A stretch of DNA of 64,000 nt from Clostridium cellulovorans 743B. Its GTDB lineage: Bacteria > Bacillota > Clostridia > Clostridiales > Clostridiaceae. Each line of letters starts with the position of its first letter. Within the stretch, counting starts at the first letter, position 1. Shown here piece after piece: positions 1 to 8,077 of this stretch. Location of the stretch: NCBI RefSeq assembly GCF_000145275.1, contig NC_014393.1, positions 3,968,001-4,032,000 of the forward strand, read 5' to 3'. The position numbers and the translations under genes are program-made. The notes below the pieces were generated by a model. The model saw only the letters and a program-made list of their open reading frames with translations, was not told where the DNA came from and searched no databases.

Positions 1-40
1 ATTTTTTTAGATACTAAGTTAGAACTGACAGTTTTACTTT

Positions 41-54
41 TGTAAACGTTTTCA
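41..54. promoter_or_regulatory. candidate cre (CcpA) site
   Basis: The 14 bases TGTAAACGTTTTCA match the Gram-positive catabolite-responsive element consensus TGWAANCGNTNWCA at every fixed position. The site lies in the gene-free first 324 bases. No gene starts to its right on the plus strand before the window's minus-strand MFS gene ends, so the controlled gene is probably a minus-strand gene beginning left of the window. That target is inferred. Confidence 0.55.
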
Positions 55-256
55 GGTGTATATATAAAAAAAAGTGCAAAACTGCTCTATCGTTATTGGA
101 GTTTTTATTTCAAAATCTTACAGGTAATGTGTCTGATATGTCAAAATCTCAACTTAAAATTCTCTACTTATATTTTATCAAATAATTTTTAAATTTTGCA
201 AACAATTTTTTTTATTTTATATAAAATTATGTTAGGATATTTAATTTAAAATAGAA

Positions 257-294
257 CCCTACAGAGTAAGAATACTATTATTGCACTCTATAGG
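257..294 (-). terminator. Rho-independent terminator of the MFS gene
   Basis: An 11-base inverted repeat with one mismatch (CCCTACAGAGT and ACTCTATAGGG) lies just after the minus-strand MFS stop codon. On that strand it is followed by a U-rich tail. The rest of the first 324 bases holds only the cre site and AT-rich DNA. Confidence 0.6.
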
Positions 295-324
295 GCATTT
301 TTCAACACAAGTCTTTAGTTCTTA

Positions 325-1806
325 TTATTCCCCTATTACTTGAGAATTATTAACTTTCTCTGCTTTTTGAGATATTTTAGGCATGATTATTGATAAAACT
401 ACCGCTAAAGCAGAGATAATTATAAGTATTATGAATAACCCATGCAAGCAATTGTTTATTGAAAGTTTTACCTGATCACTACTAATAACACTGCTATATG
501 TAGATGATGTATATAAATTACTTGGATCTACTCCATTTATTCCTCGCTGAGTAAAATATTTAACTATGTATAAATTGAATATACTTCCAAATACGCTTAC
601 CCCTATAGTTTGTCCCAATGTTCTAAGCAATGAATTAGCTGCCGTCGCAGCACCTCTTTTGTTATACACTACAGATTCTTGGATAACTATTGTTAAGGTA
701 GTAAAAGCACCACCAAAACCAAAGCCCATTATAAAAACATAAATTATTACTAATATTAGGGATGATTTTATTCCTAAGGTCGGTAACAATAATACACTAA
801 CAAGTATAATAGCATTTGAAATTAGTATTATTGCTTTTCCACCGTATTTTACTATAGCTTTACCTAATATCACTGAAGATATCAGCCAAGCAAATGACAT
901 AGGTGCTAAAGCTAGTCCCGATATTTTAGCATCATATCCCAAGACATTTTGCATATATATTGGCAAATAAACATCCGCCAATATTAGTATTGCTGATGAT
1001 AAAAAACTTATTATATTTACAATTGCATTGGTCTTTGTAAATATATCAAAAGGAACAATTGGTTCCTTTGCTTTTCTTTCAATTTTATAAAATGCCACTA
1101 ATAAAATCCCAGTTATAATTAGTGATATTATAATGAATTTATTATCAACAGAACTACTATTTTTCGTGGTTAGAAAAATATTTAGAAATATAAGCATAGC
1201 CACAGATAAGGTGATGATTCCTGCAAAATCTATAGTGTGTTTCCTTTTCTCAAAGTTCTCTTGTAGGTTTCTTTGTATCAGTATAACCGATAATATTCCA
1301 AAAGGTATATTGATAAAAAATATCCAATGCCAAGACAGAACATCTATTAATATTCCACCAAGCAATGGGCCAGCAAGACTTGCAATCCCCCATACACTGC
1401 TTATAATTCCTTGGATCTTTGGTCTTTCTTCTAATGTAAAGACATCCCCAATAATTGTATATGTAACTGTAAATATAGAACCTGCTCCAAGCCCTTGAAT
1501 TGCACGAGCTCCTATTAACATAAACATATTCTGTGATAGTCCACATAAAAAGCTTCCTGATAAAAATATTATTATTCCTACGGTGAGCACATTTTTTCTT
1601 CCATACAAATCTGATAGCTTTCCATATATAGGTGTAGAAATTGCAGATGCTAATAAATATACAGAAAAAACCAAGCTGATAATTTCAAACCCCTGAAGCT
1701 CTTTTACTATAGTTGGAATAGCTGTGGTTACAACAGTTCCTTCGATAGCACCTATGAACATTGCCACCAATAGTGCTATTACTAACTTTTTCTTTTTTAA
1801 ATCCAT
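325..1806 (-). CDS. MFS drug-efflux transporter, DHA2 (EmrB/QacA) type
   Basis: A 493-residue polytopic membrane protein, probably a proton-coupled exporter of toxic or drug-like molecules. About 14 hydrophobic segments fit the DHA2 family. The loop after the second segment carries the MFS motif GKLSDLYGRKN, and motif C-like GPLLGGILID follows in the fifth segment. The N-terminus has the family phrase AIEGTVVTTAIPTI. An in-frame GTG lies 12 bases further upstream, but it overlaps the SD AGGAAGTGA. The ATG at 1806 sits 8 bases after that SD and is the better start. The gene stands alone with its own terminator, and no regulator is adjacent. The substrate cannot be told from sequence. Confidence 0.88.
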   Translation of the reverse strand: MDLKKKKLVIALLVAMFIGAIEGTVVTTAIPTIVKELQGFEIISLVFSVYLLASAISTPIYGKLSDLYGRKNVLTVGIIIFLSGSFLCGLSQNMFMLIGARAIQGLGAGSIFTVTYTIIGDVFTLEERPKIQGIISSVWGIASLAGPLLGGILIDVLSWHWIFFINIPFGILSVILIQRNLQENFEKRKHTIDFAGIITLSVAMLIFLNIFLTTKNSSSVDNKFIIISLIITGILLVAFYKIERKAKEPIVPFDIFTKTNAIVNIISFLSSAILILADVYLPIYMQNVLGYDAKISGLALAPMSFAWLISSVILGKAIVKYGGKAIILISNAIILVSVLLLPTLGIKSSLILVIIYVFIMGFGFGGAFTTLTIVIQESVVYNKRGAATAANSLLRTLGQTIGVSVFGSIFNLYIVKYFTQRGINGVDPSNLYTSSTYSSVISSDQVKLSINNCLHGLFIILIIISALAVVLSIIMPKISQKAEKVNNSQVIGE

Positions 1807-2308
1807 CCTTTGAATCACTTCCTTTATCTTAAAGTTTCTAACTAAAAACCTTGTCTTTCCTAAAACAATAAATATATGCCCACTAAAATATCACTAAGTT
1901 CTATGTAACGATTTAAAGAGTTATACAATTCTCTATATAGCTTCCATTATTGAAACTTCATCGAAATTCTATAAACATATTGAAAAATCAGTATAACTTA
2001 TGAAGATTATTTATCTCAATTAATATATTAATCAGACTTTATAATTATATAGATAGTTAACTGATTATACAAGGAAATAATGTATAAATTCTCAAAACAC
2101 ACCTACCCTATCCTCCATTTATTGATAAATCTAAGTTTTAACCCTTATTTAACATCAAGGCAATAGAATAATTCTTATTGGTAGACACATAATTAACTCC
2201 AAATATTATATATGATTTATTAGAATGATAACTAATTATTTTATGGTGAAAATCATCAATACTATGTAATATAAATCAAACTAATCTATCCAAAAAAGGA
2301 TAACTATA
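1807..2308. other. gene-free AT-rich spacer
   Basis: About 500 bases between the MFS start and the terminator of the next minus-strand gene. I see no open frame with an SD on either strand. It presumably holds the MFS promoter, but I cannot pin one down. Confidence 0.4.
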
Positions 2309-2341
2309 AAAAAAGCAAAAGTAATACTTCTGCAGTATTAT
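2309..2341 (-). terminator. Rho-independent terminator of the secreted-protein gene
   Basis: The inverted repeat GTAATACT/AGTATTAT encloses a 5-base loop. On the minus strand it is followed by TTTTGCTTTTTTT. It lies about 55 bases past the stop of the minus-strand gene that ends at 2398. Confidence 0.75.
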
Positions 2342-2397
2342 CTCCATCATTTCAAAGGATGAAAGTATACAGATTAAGTACAAAGAAGCTTTTTAAA

Positions 2398-3105
2398 TTA
2401 CGCTATTACAAAATATGTTTCAACATAGGCTACCATTTGGTCAGCTAAATTTATATAATAATAGACTGGAATCAAATAACTAGAATAAAATAATTTTTTA
2501 GCATCAATTTTATCATTTTCCAAGGCTACTATTAAATTTTGCTGTTGCCTTAGACAAATACTATAGCTATCAACAATAAACATAATTTGCTCCGCAAAAA
2601 ACAAGTCTGGTAAAGAATTTTTATAGGTAATTTTATGTCTTTCTAAGTTGCTTTTAATTATGTTAAATTGTGCTATGTATCCCTCTAAATCTTTATAAAT
2701 CTTTTGTAATTGTTCCTTAGAGGTTGTTTCTCTTATATCTATAATTGTTAAAGTTCCTCTTACCCTCTTTATAGCTTCAAAATTTTGCACTATATCATTT
2801 TTTCCCTTTAGTGCTTCAACCTTTGGACCGTAGGGAGAACTTTGCCCAATTGATAATTGCATCACATTAGACATAGCTTGCAATAATAATTGTTCCTGTG
2901 CTGGATTAGCTATATCTAATACTGTGTTTTTCTCGTTCCCAATATTATTAAAGGATGCTTTTGTAAGATTAAAGAGCAATTTTGCAGTTTGTGTATTAGT
3001 TATCTTTTCAACAGTAGCTTTCATAGTATCCCCATAGCTTGCCTTGGGACTAATAAATACTATAAGCATCATTACTGCTATTATTTTTCTTATCTTTGAT
3101 TTCAT
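2398..3105 (-). CDS. secreted protein of unknown function
   Basis: A 235-residue protein I do not recognise. It begins with a signal peptide: basic KSKIRK, then a hydrophobic core (IIAVMMLIVF), with likely cleavage near PKASYG-DT. The mature part is mostly predicted helix with scattered basic and acidic residues, no cysteine pairs and no evident catalytic motif. The frame is also open from a GTG at 3117, but that GTG is part of the SD AGGAGTGA, and the ATG at 3105 is correctly spaced 8 bases downstream. It is monocistronic: the upstream STAND gene has its own hairpin at 3306-3326 and this gene has a terminator at 2309-2341. An exported or cell-surface role is inferred only from the signal peptide. 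Confidence 0.75.
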   Translation of the reverse strand: MKSKIRKIIAVMMLIVFISPKASYGDTMKATVEKITNTQTAKLLFNLTKASFNNIGNEKNTVLDIANPAQEQLLLQAMSNVMQLSIGQSSPYGPKVEALKGKNDIVQNFEAIKRVRGTLTIIDIRETTSKEQLQKIYKDLEGYIAQFNIIKSNLERHKITYKNSLPDLFFAEQIMFIVDSYSICLRQQQNLIVALENDKIDAKKLFYSSYLIPVYYYINLADQMVAYVETYFVIA

Positions 3106-3305
3106 TATATATGTCACTCCTCTTAAGCTATCGGAATAAATCTATTGCGTTTTTGTAACATATATATCATTAGTCATTTACATTATCTTATTCCCTTCAA
3201 AGATTTTTACTGAGAAAATATATAAGCTTATTAGGATTCATAGATTAAAAAGTATTACTTTGTTGCTAGGTTTTGAATTGGATATTTAAGTTTATATAGA
3301 AATAA

Positions 3306-3326
3306 GCTTGGATGCAGTCCAAGCTC
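3306..3326 (-). terminator. stem-loop ending the defence operon
   Basis: A perfect 8-bp inverted repeat (AGCTTGGA/TCCAAGCT) with a 5-base loop lies about 90 bases after the STAND stop codon. The minus-strand tail TTATTTC is only moderately U-rich, so termination is likely but not certain. Confidence 0.5.
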
Positions 3327-3412
3327 ATTAATTTAGAAAAGGTAATAACTAATTTTAATTTATGTATAAACTATTTTCATTTACACAAAAGAAACAATAT
3401 ATAATCTAAATA

Positions 3413-5368
3413 TTATTTGAAAACTTCCTCAGTATTAAGGTGAGAACTTTGGCTTTCATCTACTTGTCCTATTTTTTTATAAATATTAGCTAAATTATTA
3501 CGGAAAATTAATAGATTAGGATGGTTACTTGGTAATACTTTTTCAGCAATATCTATAGCTTTTAGTTGAAATTCTAGGCTTTTTTCTAGTTCTCCTAATC
3601 CTTGATATATGCTACACAAATTGTTGTACGATATTGCCATATACAGATGATTTTCTCCTAATGCTTTTTCATTTATTTCTATAGCTTTCTCCTGATATTT
3701 TAAACTTTTTTTCATATTTCCGAAATCCTTATATATAAGAGATAAATTATTATATGATGTTGCTAAAGATGGATGTTTTTTTCCTAACATTTCTTCATAT
3801 ATCTCTACAGCTTTCTGCTGATATTCTAGGCTTTTTTCTAACTCTCCTAAATCTCGATATATCATAGATAAATTATTGTATGATATCGCTAAATCTGGAT
3901 GTTTTTTTCCTAACACTTTTTCTCTTATATCTACGGCTTTTTTCTGATATTCTAAGCTTTTTTCTACCTCCCCTAAATCTTGATATATAAGAGATAAGTT
4001 ATTGTATGATGTTGCTAAAAACGGATGTTCATCCCCCAACATTTCTTCATATATTTCTACAGCTTTGTGCTGATATTCTGGGCTTTTTTCTGGTATTCCT
4101 AAAATTTTATATATACTAGATAAATTATTATATGCTGTTGCTAAATCTGGATGATTTTCTCCTAATACCTTTTCTCTTATATCTACAGCTTTATGCTGAT
4201 ATTCTAGACTTTTTCCTAGGTTTCCCAAATCTATATATATACTAGATAAATTATTGCTTAGTGTCGCGATTCTCTCAGTTTCTTCATCTATATATTTCAA
4301 TATATAATCACCAAAAATAGTATATACCTTTTTATCTAATGAATTGTCTGTAGGTCGTGTATGTAGCGCTCTTATTATAGCTTCAATCAGTTTAACACAT
4401 TTATCAGTGGTGGGGTTTAGCTGGTAGCGAATTGTTTCTTGTATTAACGGATGAACATATATTATATCTTTTGCATCAACACTATTAATAGAAATCCAGC
4501 CTTTTTTCTCTAAAGAATTAATCTCTTCCATTGTCTCAAGTTCAATCCATTCTACTAGTTCTTGCAAACCGACTTGAGGTAAAATCGAAAGATTCATCAG
4601 TATATATTGCTCTTCTTCAGAAATCGTTGATAGATCGAAAATTTTCAACAGTTGGTTAAAAAGTTGCTCTGAAACTATATTTCCATCCTTGATCATAGAT
4701 ACTTTTTCTTTTATTACTTCATTTAGATTAAAGCCCTTATCTAAAAGTATTTCATATAGCTTCTTTATGCTTATCCTTGAATTTTGGGCTGTTTTTGCAA
4801 GAAGCTCGATAATCAGTGTGTGACGCGCTGCCAGGCTAATGATCTTTTCTAAGTTACTGTCGTCTTCTTGTCTTTTATAATATTGGTAGAAAAGTTTTTT
4901 ACAATTATCTTTATTTAAAAACTCTAATGAATAAGTAGAATAACCTTCTATTACCATTCTAGATGTTACAAGTATTCTTATATTATTTGAAATAAGATTT
5001 GTTATTTGTAGCAAACTCTGATCCTCTTCATTGTCTACATTGTCTATGATTATTAATGAATTGCTATTATTTTCATCTTCATAATATTTAATAACTTTTT
5101 CAAATCGCTGATCTATATTATCATCTTCAATAAAAGAATCTAATTTACATTGGTTAGCAAAAGATTCCTTCAAACTTCCCTTATAATCTATCCAGATGGC
5201 ACTATTATATTTAGTTTTATACTTATTAAAATAAGACTTACAAAGTTCAGTTTTCCCTACTCCTCCAATGGCACTTACAAGTATAACCATATCACCACTA
5301 CTAAGTTGTTCATCAACTTCTTTTAATTCAGCCTCTCTACCGATTAATTTAACACCATTTACCGGCAA
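3413..5368 (-). CDS. NB-ARC/TPR STAND NTPase; probable C-terminal part of a SIR2-STAND fusion
   Basis: A 651-codon frame with STAND-type sensor architecture. The N-terminus has the usual GRE entry motif (LIGREAEL, residues 8-15). Walker A is GGVGKT (35-40), Walker B is LIIIDN (105-110), and LVTSR (133-137) resembles the sensor-1 region. A helical region and winged-helix-like part follow to about 350. From about 370 to the end there are roughly seven 42-residue tetratricopeptide repeats of the kinesin-light-chain type, with recurring LEYQxKAV, HPxLA and YNNLSxIY. In bacterial immunity such proteins use the repeats to sense a trigger and oligomerise an effector. The only nearby start is a TTG at 5368 with no SD, buried in a hairpin stem. 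Translation probably arrives by -1 frameshifting from the SIR2 gene (see 5329-5386). Starting at the first ATG would delete the conserved entry motif. Confidence 0.85.
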   Translation of the reverse strand: MPVNGVKLIGREAELKEVDEQLSSGDMVILVSAIGGVGKTELCKSYFNKYKTKYNSAIWIDYKGSLKESFANQCKLDSFIEDDNIDQRFEKVIKYYEDENNSNSLIIIDNVDNEEDQSLLQITNLISNNIRILVTSRMVIEGYSTYSLEFLNKDNCKKLFYQYYKRQEDDSNLEKIISLAARHTLIIELLAKTAQNSRISIKKLYEILLDKGFNLNEVIKEKVSMIKDGNIVSEQLFNQLLKIFDLSTISEEEQYILMNLSILPQVGLQELVEWIELETMEEINSLEKKGWISINSVDAKDIIYVHPLIQETIRYQLNPTTDKCVKLIEAIIRALHTRPTDNSLDKKVYTIFGDYILKYIDEETERIATLSNNLSSIYIDLGNLGKSLEYQHKAVDIREKVLGENHPDLATAYNNLSSIYKILGIPEKSPEYQHKAVEIYEEMLGDEHPFLATSYNNLSLIYQDLGEVEKSLEYQKKAVDIREKVLGKKHPDLAISYNNLSMIYRDLGELEKSLEYQQKAVEIYEEMLGKKHPSLATSYNNLSLIYKDFGNMKKSLKYQEKAIEINEKALGENHLYMAISYNNLCSIYQGLGELEKSLEFQLKAIDIAEKVLPSNHPNLLIFRNNLANIYKKIGQVDESQSSHLNTEEVFK

Positions 5369-5386
5369 AGAGGCTGTTATTTTTTT
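5329..5386 (-). promoter_or_regulatory. probable programmed -1 frameshift signal joining SIR2 and STAND
   Basis: Read on the minus strand, the SIR2 frame ends CCA AAA AAA TAA. The seven A's (5386-5380) form the heptamer A_AAA_AAA in exactly the zero-frame phase used for tandem -1 slippage. The STAND frame is the -1 frame, and it is open from codon ATA at 5380-5378 onward. Three bases after the heptamer, directly behind the stop, a stem of 16 consecutive pairs starts: 5376-5361 pairs with 5344-5329, including three G-U pairs, around a 16-base loop. The stem buries the only candidate start, TTG at 5368. The slippery site, spacer and stimulator layout is the classic one, though a 3-base spacer is short and implies partial unwinding. 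A missing A in a homopolymer would mimic this. Confidence 0.75.
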
Positions 5387-6471
5387 GGCTCTTTTTTCGC
5401 CTCATTACCTATATTTATATTGATGGTAGAACCTTGAATATTGTTAGCAGTAATACTTCCAACATTATTATCTCCACCATTAACATTAGTTTGCGTATTC
5501 TTGGTTTCAGGATTTTTATCAACCTTATTTGTACTAGGTACTAAATCACAAATTACCCTTGCAAGTTCTTTTATTAATACTTCAAGGGCTTCATGCTTTT
5601 GATGTGGATACCAGATACAACTGATCCTATGATTTGCAAGATGCTTACGCCTTTCATTGAATTTAGGTATAAAACTTCCATTTTCGTTCCTCAATTTAGG
5701 CAAATATGGCTCATCATCATTAGCAGTTTCCTCTGGAAGTTCAACAAGCGCGAAATGACGCAAGTTTGTACATGCTTTTATAACCTGCAATGTCCTATCA
5801 TTGCCAAGACCACATCCTAAAAACAACATCATTTTTGAGTGTATTATATCTGTTAACATTTCCGTCATAGGTAACGTTAAATCCACACCTTTTTCTTCTT
5901 TACCATATGTCTCATCATATTCTTCCTTTGTTAAAACTAAATGATTGTAGTCTTCTATATCACCGTGAAGTTTTATAATAAGCTTTAACCCCTGTTGAAT
6001 TGCATTAAGTATTCTATCCTTTTCTCTGGCTGAATGAGGTACTATGTTATCTATTTGTATTTGTTCTTGCATAAATACGGTTTCTATTACTCGGTCAAAG
6101 TTTGTAGTAATAATATTTCCCTTCCATATATGTGGAATAAGTTTTATATATTCTGGTAGAGTTACATCTTTCAATTTACTTAATCCAAAAATACGATGTA
6201 ATTCTAATAAGAAATCATTGCGAACAATTTCTTCTTCTAGAAGTGATGCCGCTTCTTCATACTTTCCCTGATTAAGTAATTGATTTGCTTCCTCAAAAAT
6301 ACCATATTCTTGAGCCAAATTTTTAATAAGACTTGTCCATGTTGGATATATCCAAGCTGATAATCCCGCTCCTATAAAAGGAATTACAGCATTCTCTTTC
6401 ATTCTTTCAACTAATTCATTGAATACTGTTTTATTTTTCCGATGGCAGCTCATTAGTTCTTCAAAGTTCAT
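5377..6471 (-). CDS. SIR2-family NADase-like effector
   Basis: A 364-residue SIR2-like domain protein. Visible motifs are GAGLS (34-38, NAD-binding loop), TTNFD (122-126), LHGD with the putative catalytic histidine at 169 (168-171), and FLGCGLGNDRT (217-227). In bacterial defence, SIR2 domains of this sort degrade NAD+ to stop phage replication; that role is inferred here. After about residue 325 comes a polar tail with alternating NVNGGDNN, NIQGS and NINIGN segments. From memory, this linker style sits between effector and NTPase in bacterial NLR-like proteins, so it fits with the STAND part following directly. The ATG at 6471 lies 9 bases after AGGAG, whereas the in-frame TTG at 6480 overlaps that SD. 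The HNH gene ends 34 bases upstream, so the three genes form one operon. Confidence 0.85.
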   Translation of the reverse strand: MNFEELMSCHRKNKTVFNELVERMKENAVIPFIGAGLSAWIYPTWTSLIKNLAQEYGIFEEANQLLNQGKYEEAASLLEEEIVRNDFLLELHRIFGLSKLKDVTLPEYIKLIPHIWKGNIITTNFDRVIETVFMQEQIQIDNIVPHSAREKDRILNAIQQGLKLIIKLHGDIEDYNHLVLTKEEYDETYGKEEKGVDLTLPMTEMLTDIIHSKMMLFLGCGLGNDRTLQVIKACTNLRHFALVELPEETANDDEPYLPKLRNENGSFIPKFNERRKHLANHRISCIWYPHQKHEALEVLIKELARVICDLVPSTNKVDKNPETKNTQTNVNGGDNNVGSITANNIQGSTININIGNEAKKEPKK

Positions 6472-6505
6472 TTTTCTCAACTCCTTTTCTATAAATGTCC
6501 TATTG

Positions 6506-7696
6506 TTATTTATTTTTTATAATATCTTTTAACTCACTGATACTAATATCTTGGTTTCTTCTATGAATAACTGCATGACAATTTGGACATATTGGCACTA
6601 GATCTGTTTCTGGATCAATTTCATACTCCTGATTTATACTTGAAATAGGTTTTATATGATGAACATGAATAAATTCTTTAGCAATTTCACCATAAATCTC
6701 TTCAAGATTGACTCCACAAACAGAACAGTTATATCCATAAATTTCAATACACTTGTTTCTTGCTTTCTTATTTCTTTCATAAGCATTAACATATATCTGT
6801 CTAGTTGAACCTTCAATATATCTTTCAGGATTAATAACTTCTTCTGCTAACAAATCAACTTTTGTTCTTATAATTTCAGTAGTTTTACCACTAAAGCTAC
6901 TCCAAAGTTCTTCTAATTCATTTAAATCAACATCTTTCATTTCAACTCCTGATGCTCTTTGAGACCAATTCATGCTAGGAAAATGCTTATCTAAAATCTC
7001 CTTAGAAAGTATCTTTCCCTCATGTGGATTTACAATGCAATCAAACTCAATGTCTACATAGTTTGTATATAAGCCTTCCTCAGCTTTAGTTTCAATCCAA
7101 TGCAGCGCTGAATATGACGGTTCATTAATCCATCCAGATGCAAATATACCCTTTTCCTCAACTCCAAGTTGAATCAAATATACCCGTGCACCTTCCTCAA
7201 AATTTTTTCTTGCTCCGCTACTCCATGAATCTAAATAGGATCCATCCATCTTAATTTTTTCAATTGCATCATTAATATTATGCCAATAATATTCCTCTGG
7301 GTTATAAATCATTAAATAAGCTTTATTCCATAAATCCATAATATATTTTGGATTTATCCTCACGCCCTCATTAGCAAATAACTTCTGCCATGCTTTATTA
7401 TTTCTTGCTGAATCATTACATATCTCTGTAAGATTCCTCTTCACAGAGGGTTTTACAAAATTAAAATAATCCCTACCTTTTTGGCCTGCAAACATACTCA
7501 TAAATGAATAATTATATGTAGAATACTTCTCTATATTAGATAATTTATAAGGAATTAAATCAGCTATTTCTTGTAATGTAAATACTTTTAGTGGATTCAA
7601 ATTACAACTTTCTACATTTTTAAGGAACTCCTTAAATAACTTATCTGCCTTATATGACAATTTAATTTTTTTATAACAAAATCTATTTCTAATCAT
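6506..7696 (-). CDS. EVE-HNH nuclease, probable type IV (modification-dependent) restriction enzyme
   Basis: A 396-residue two-domain protein. The middle (about 130-265) has marks of an EVE/PUA-like modified-base reader: GARVYLIQLG (169-178) followed by KGIFASGWI, and WSQRASGVEM (244-253). The C-terminus (313-380) is an HNH nuclease with zinc-knuckle pairs C324/C327 and C370/C373, the HHI motif (346-348), and CHAVIH. EVE-HNH fusions are known McrA-like enzymes that cut DNA bearing modified cytosine; specificity here is inferred. The N-terminal 120 residues are unassigned. The start at 7696 is well placed behind GAGGAAGG. It is the first gene of an operon with SIR2 and STAND. It might instead be an independent restriction enzyme that shares the operon by chance. 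Confidence 0.85.
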   Translation of the reverse strand: MIRNRFCYKKIKLSYKADKLFKEFLKNVESCNLNPLKVFTLQEIADLIPYKLSNIEKYSTYNYSFMSMFAGQKGRDYFNFVKPSVKRNLTEICNDSARNNKAWQKLFANEGVRINPKYIMDLWNKAYLMIYNPEEYYWHNINDAIEKIKMDGSYLDSWSSGARKNFEEGARVYLIQLGVEEKGIFASGWINEPSYSALHWIETKAEEGLYTNYVDIEFDCIVNPHEGKILSKEILDKHFPSMNWSQRASGVEMKDVDLNELEELWSSFSGKTTEIIRTKVDLLAEEVINPERYIEGSTRQIYVNAYERNKKARNKCIEIYGYNCSVCGVNLEEIYGEIAKEFIHVHHIKPISSINQEYEIDPETDLVPICPNCHAVIHRRNQDISISELKDIIKNK

Positions 7697-7933
7697 GAAA
7701 TACCTTCCTCTTATTATAAATATTAATCAAGCATTATGTATTTAAAAATAGCTGGAAACAAATATTGCCTATATAACTGAAGTTATATACCGCGAAAAAC
7801 AGCATATATGCTACCCTTTATAATCACAATACTTCAAAGTCCTAATTTTACCTCTAAATTATACCATCACCAGCCAATATATTACAACAAACCATCCCTA
7901 CATATTACTAAGTATACTTATGTATTACAAAAG

Positions 7934-7958
7934 AAAAAGCCCAGCATCCTGGACTTTT
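7934..7958 (-). terminator. terminator downstream of the VanZ-like gene
   Basis: The hairpin AAAAGTCCAG-gatg-CTGGGCTTTT on the minus strand ends in a U-rich run. It lies beyond the VanZ-like stop and the DUF998 remnant. Confidence 0.65.
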
Positions 7959-7964
7959 AAATTA

Positions 7965-8060
7965 CTATGCATAATGTTCTAAAAATTCATGTCTGTCTTA
8001 TCACCAGTGAATGGAAATAAGCTATAGTTAAAAGTTGAAGTTAATTGCATTGGTACTCTG
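7965..8060 (-). pseudogene. remnant of a DUF998-like membrane protein gene
   Basis: On the minus strand this stretch translates as QLTSTFNYSLFPFTGDKTDMNF, a stop, then NIMH. It aligns with QITSMIGYGLFPLSGDKTEMNF-QNMMH inside the intact DUF998 gene at 10021-10665. The DNA is also visibly alike (compare 7987-8050 with 10323-10386). The in-frame TAG replaces a Gln codon, and nothing else of the gene remains. It is half of a decayed duplicate of the neighbouring module. Confidence 0.75.
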
Positions 8061-8077
8061 TTAGCTGTAAATTTATC

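Noticed and set aside
1133..1498. Plus-strand frame inside the MFS gene
   Set aside because: Antisense shadow of a strongly supported transporter, no SD.
5366..5368. Independent translation start of the STAND gene at TTG
   Set aside because: No SD is within range and the codon lies in the stem of a 16-bp hairpin; frameshifting from the SIR2 frame explains the layout better, although reinitiation is not excluded.
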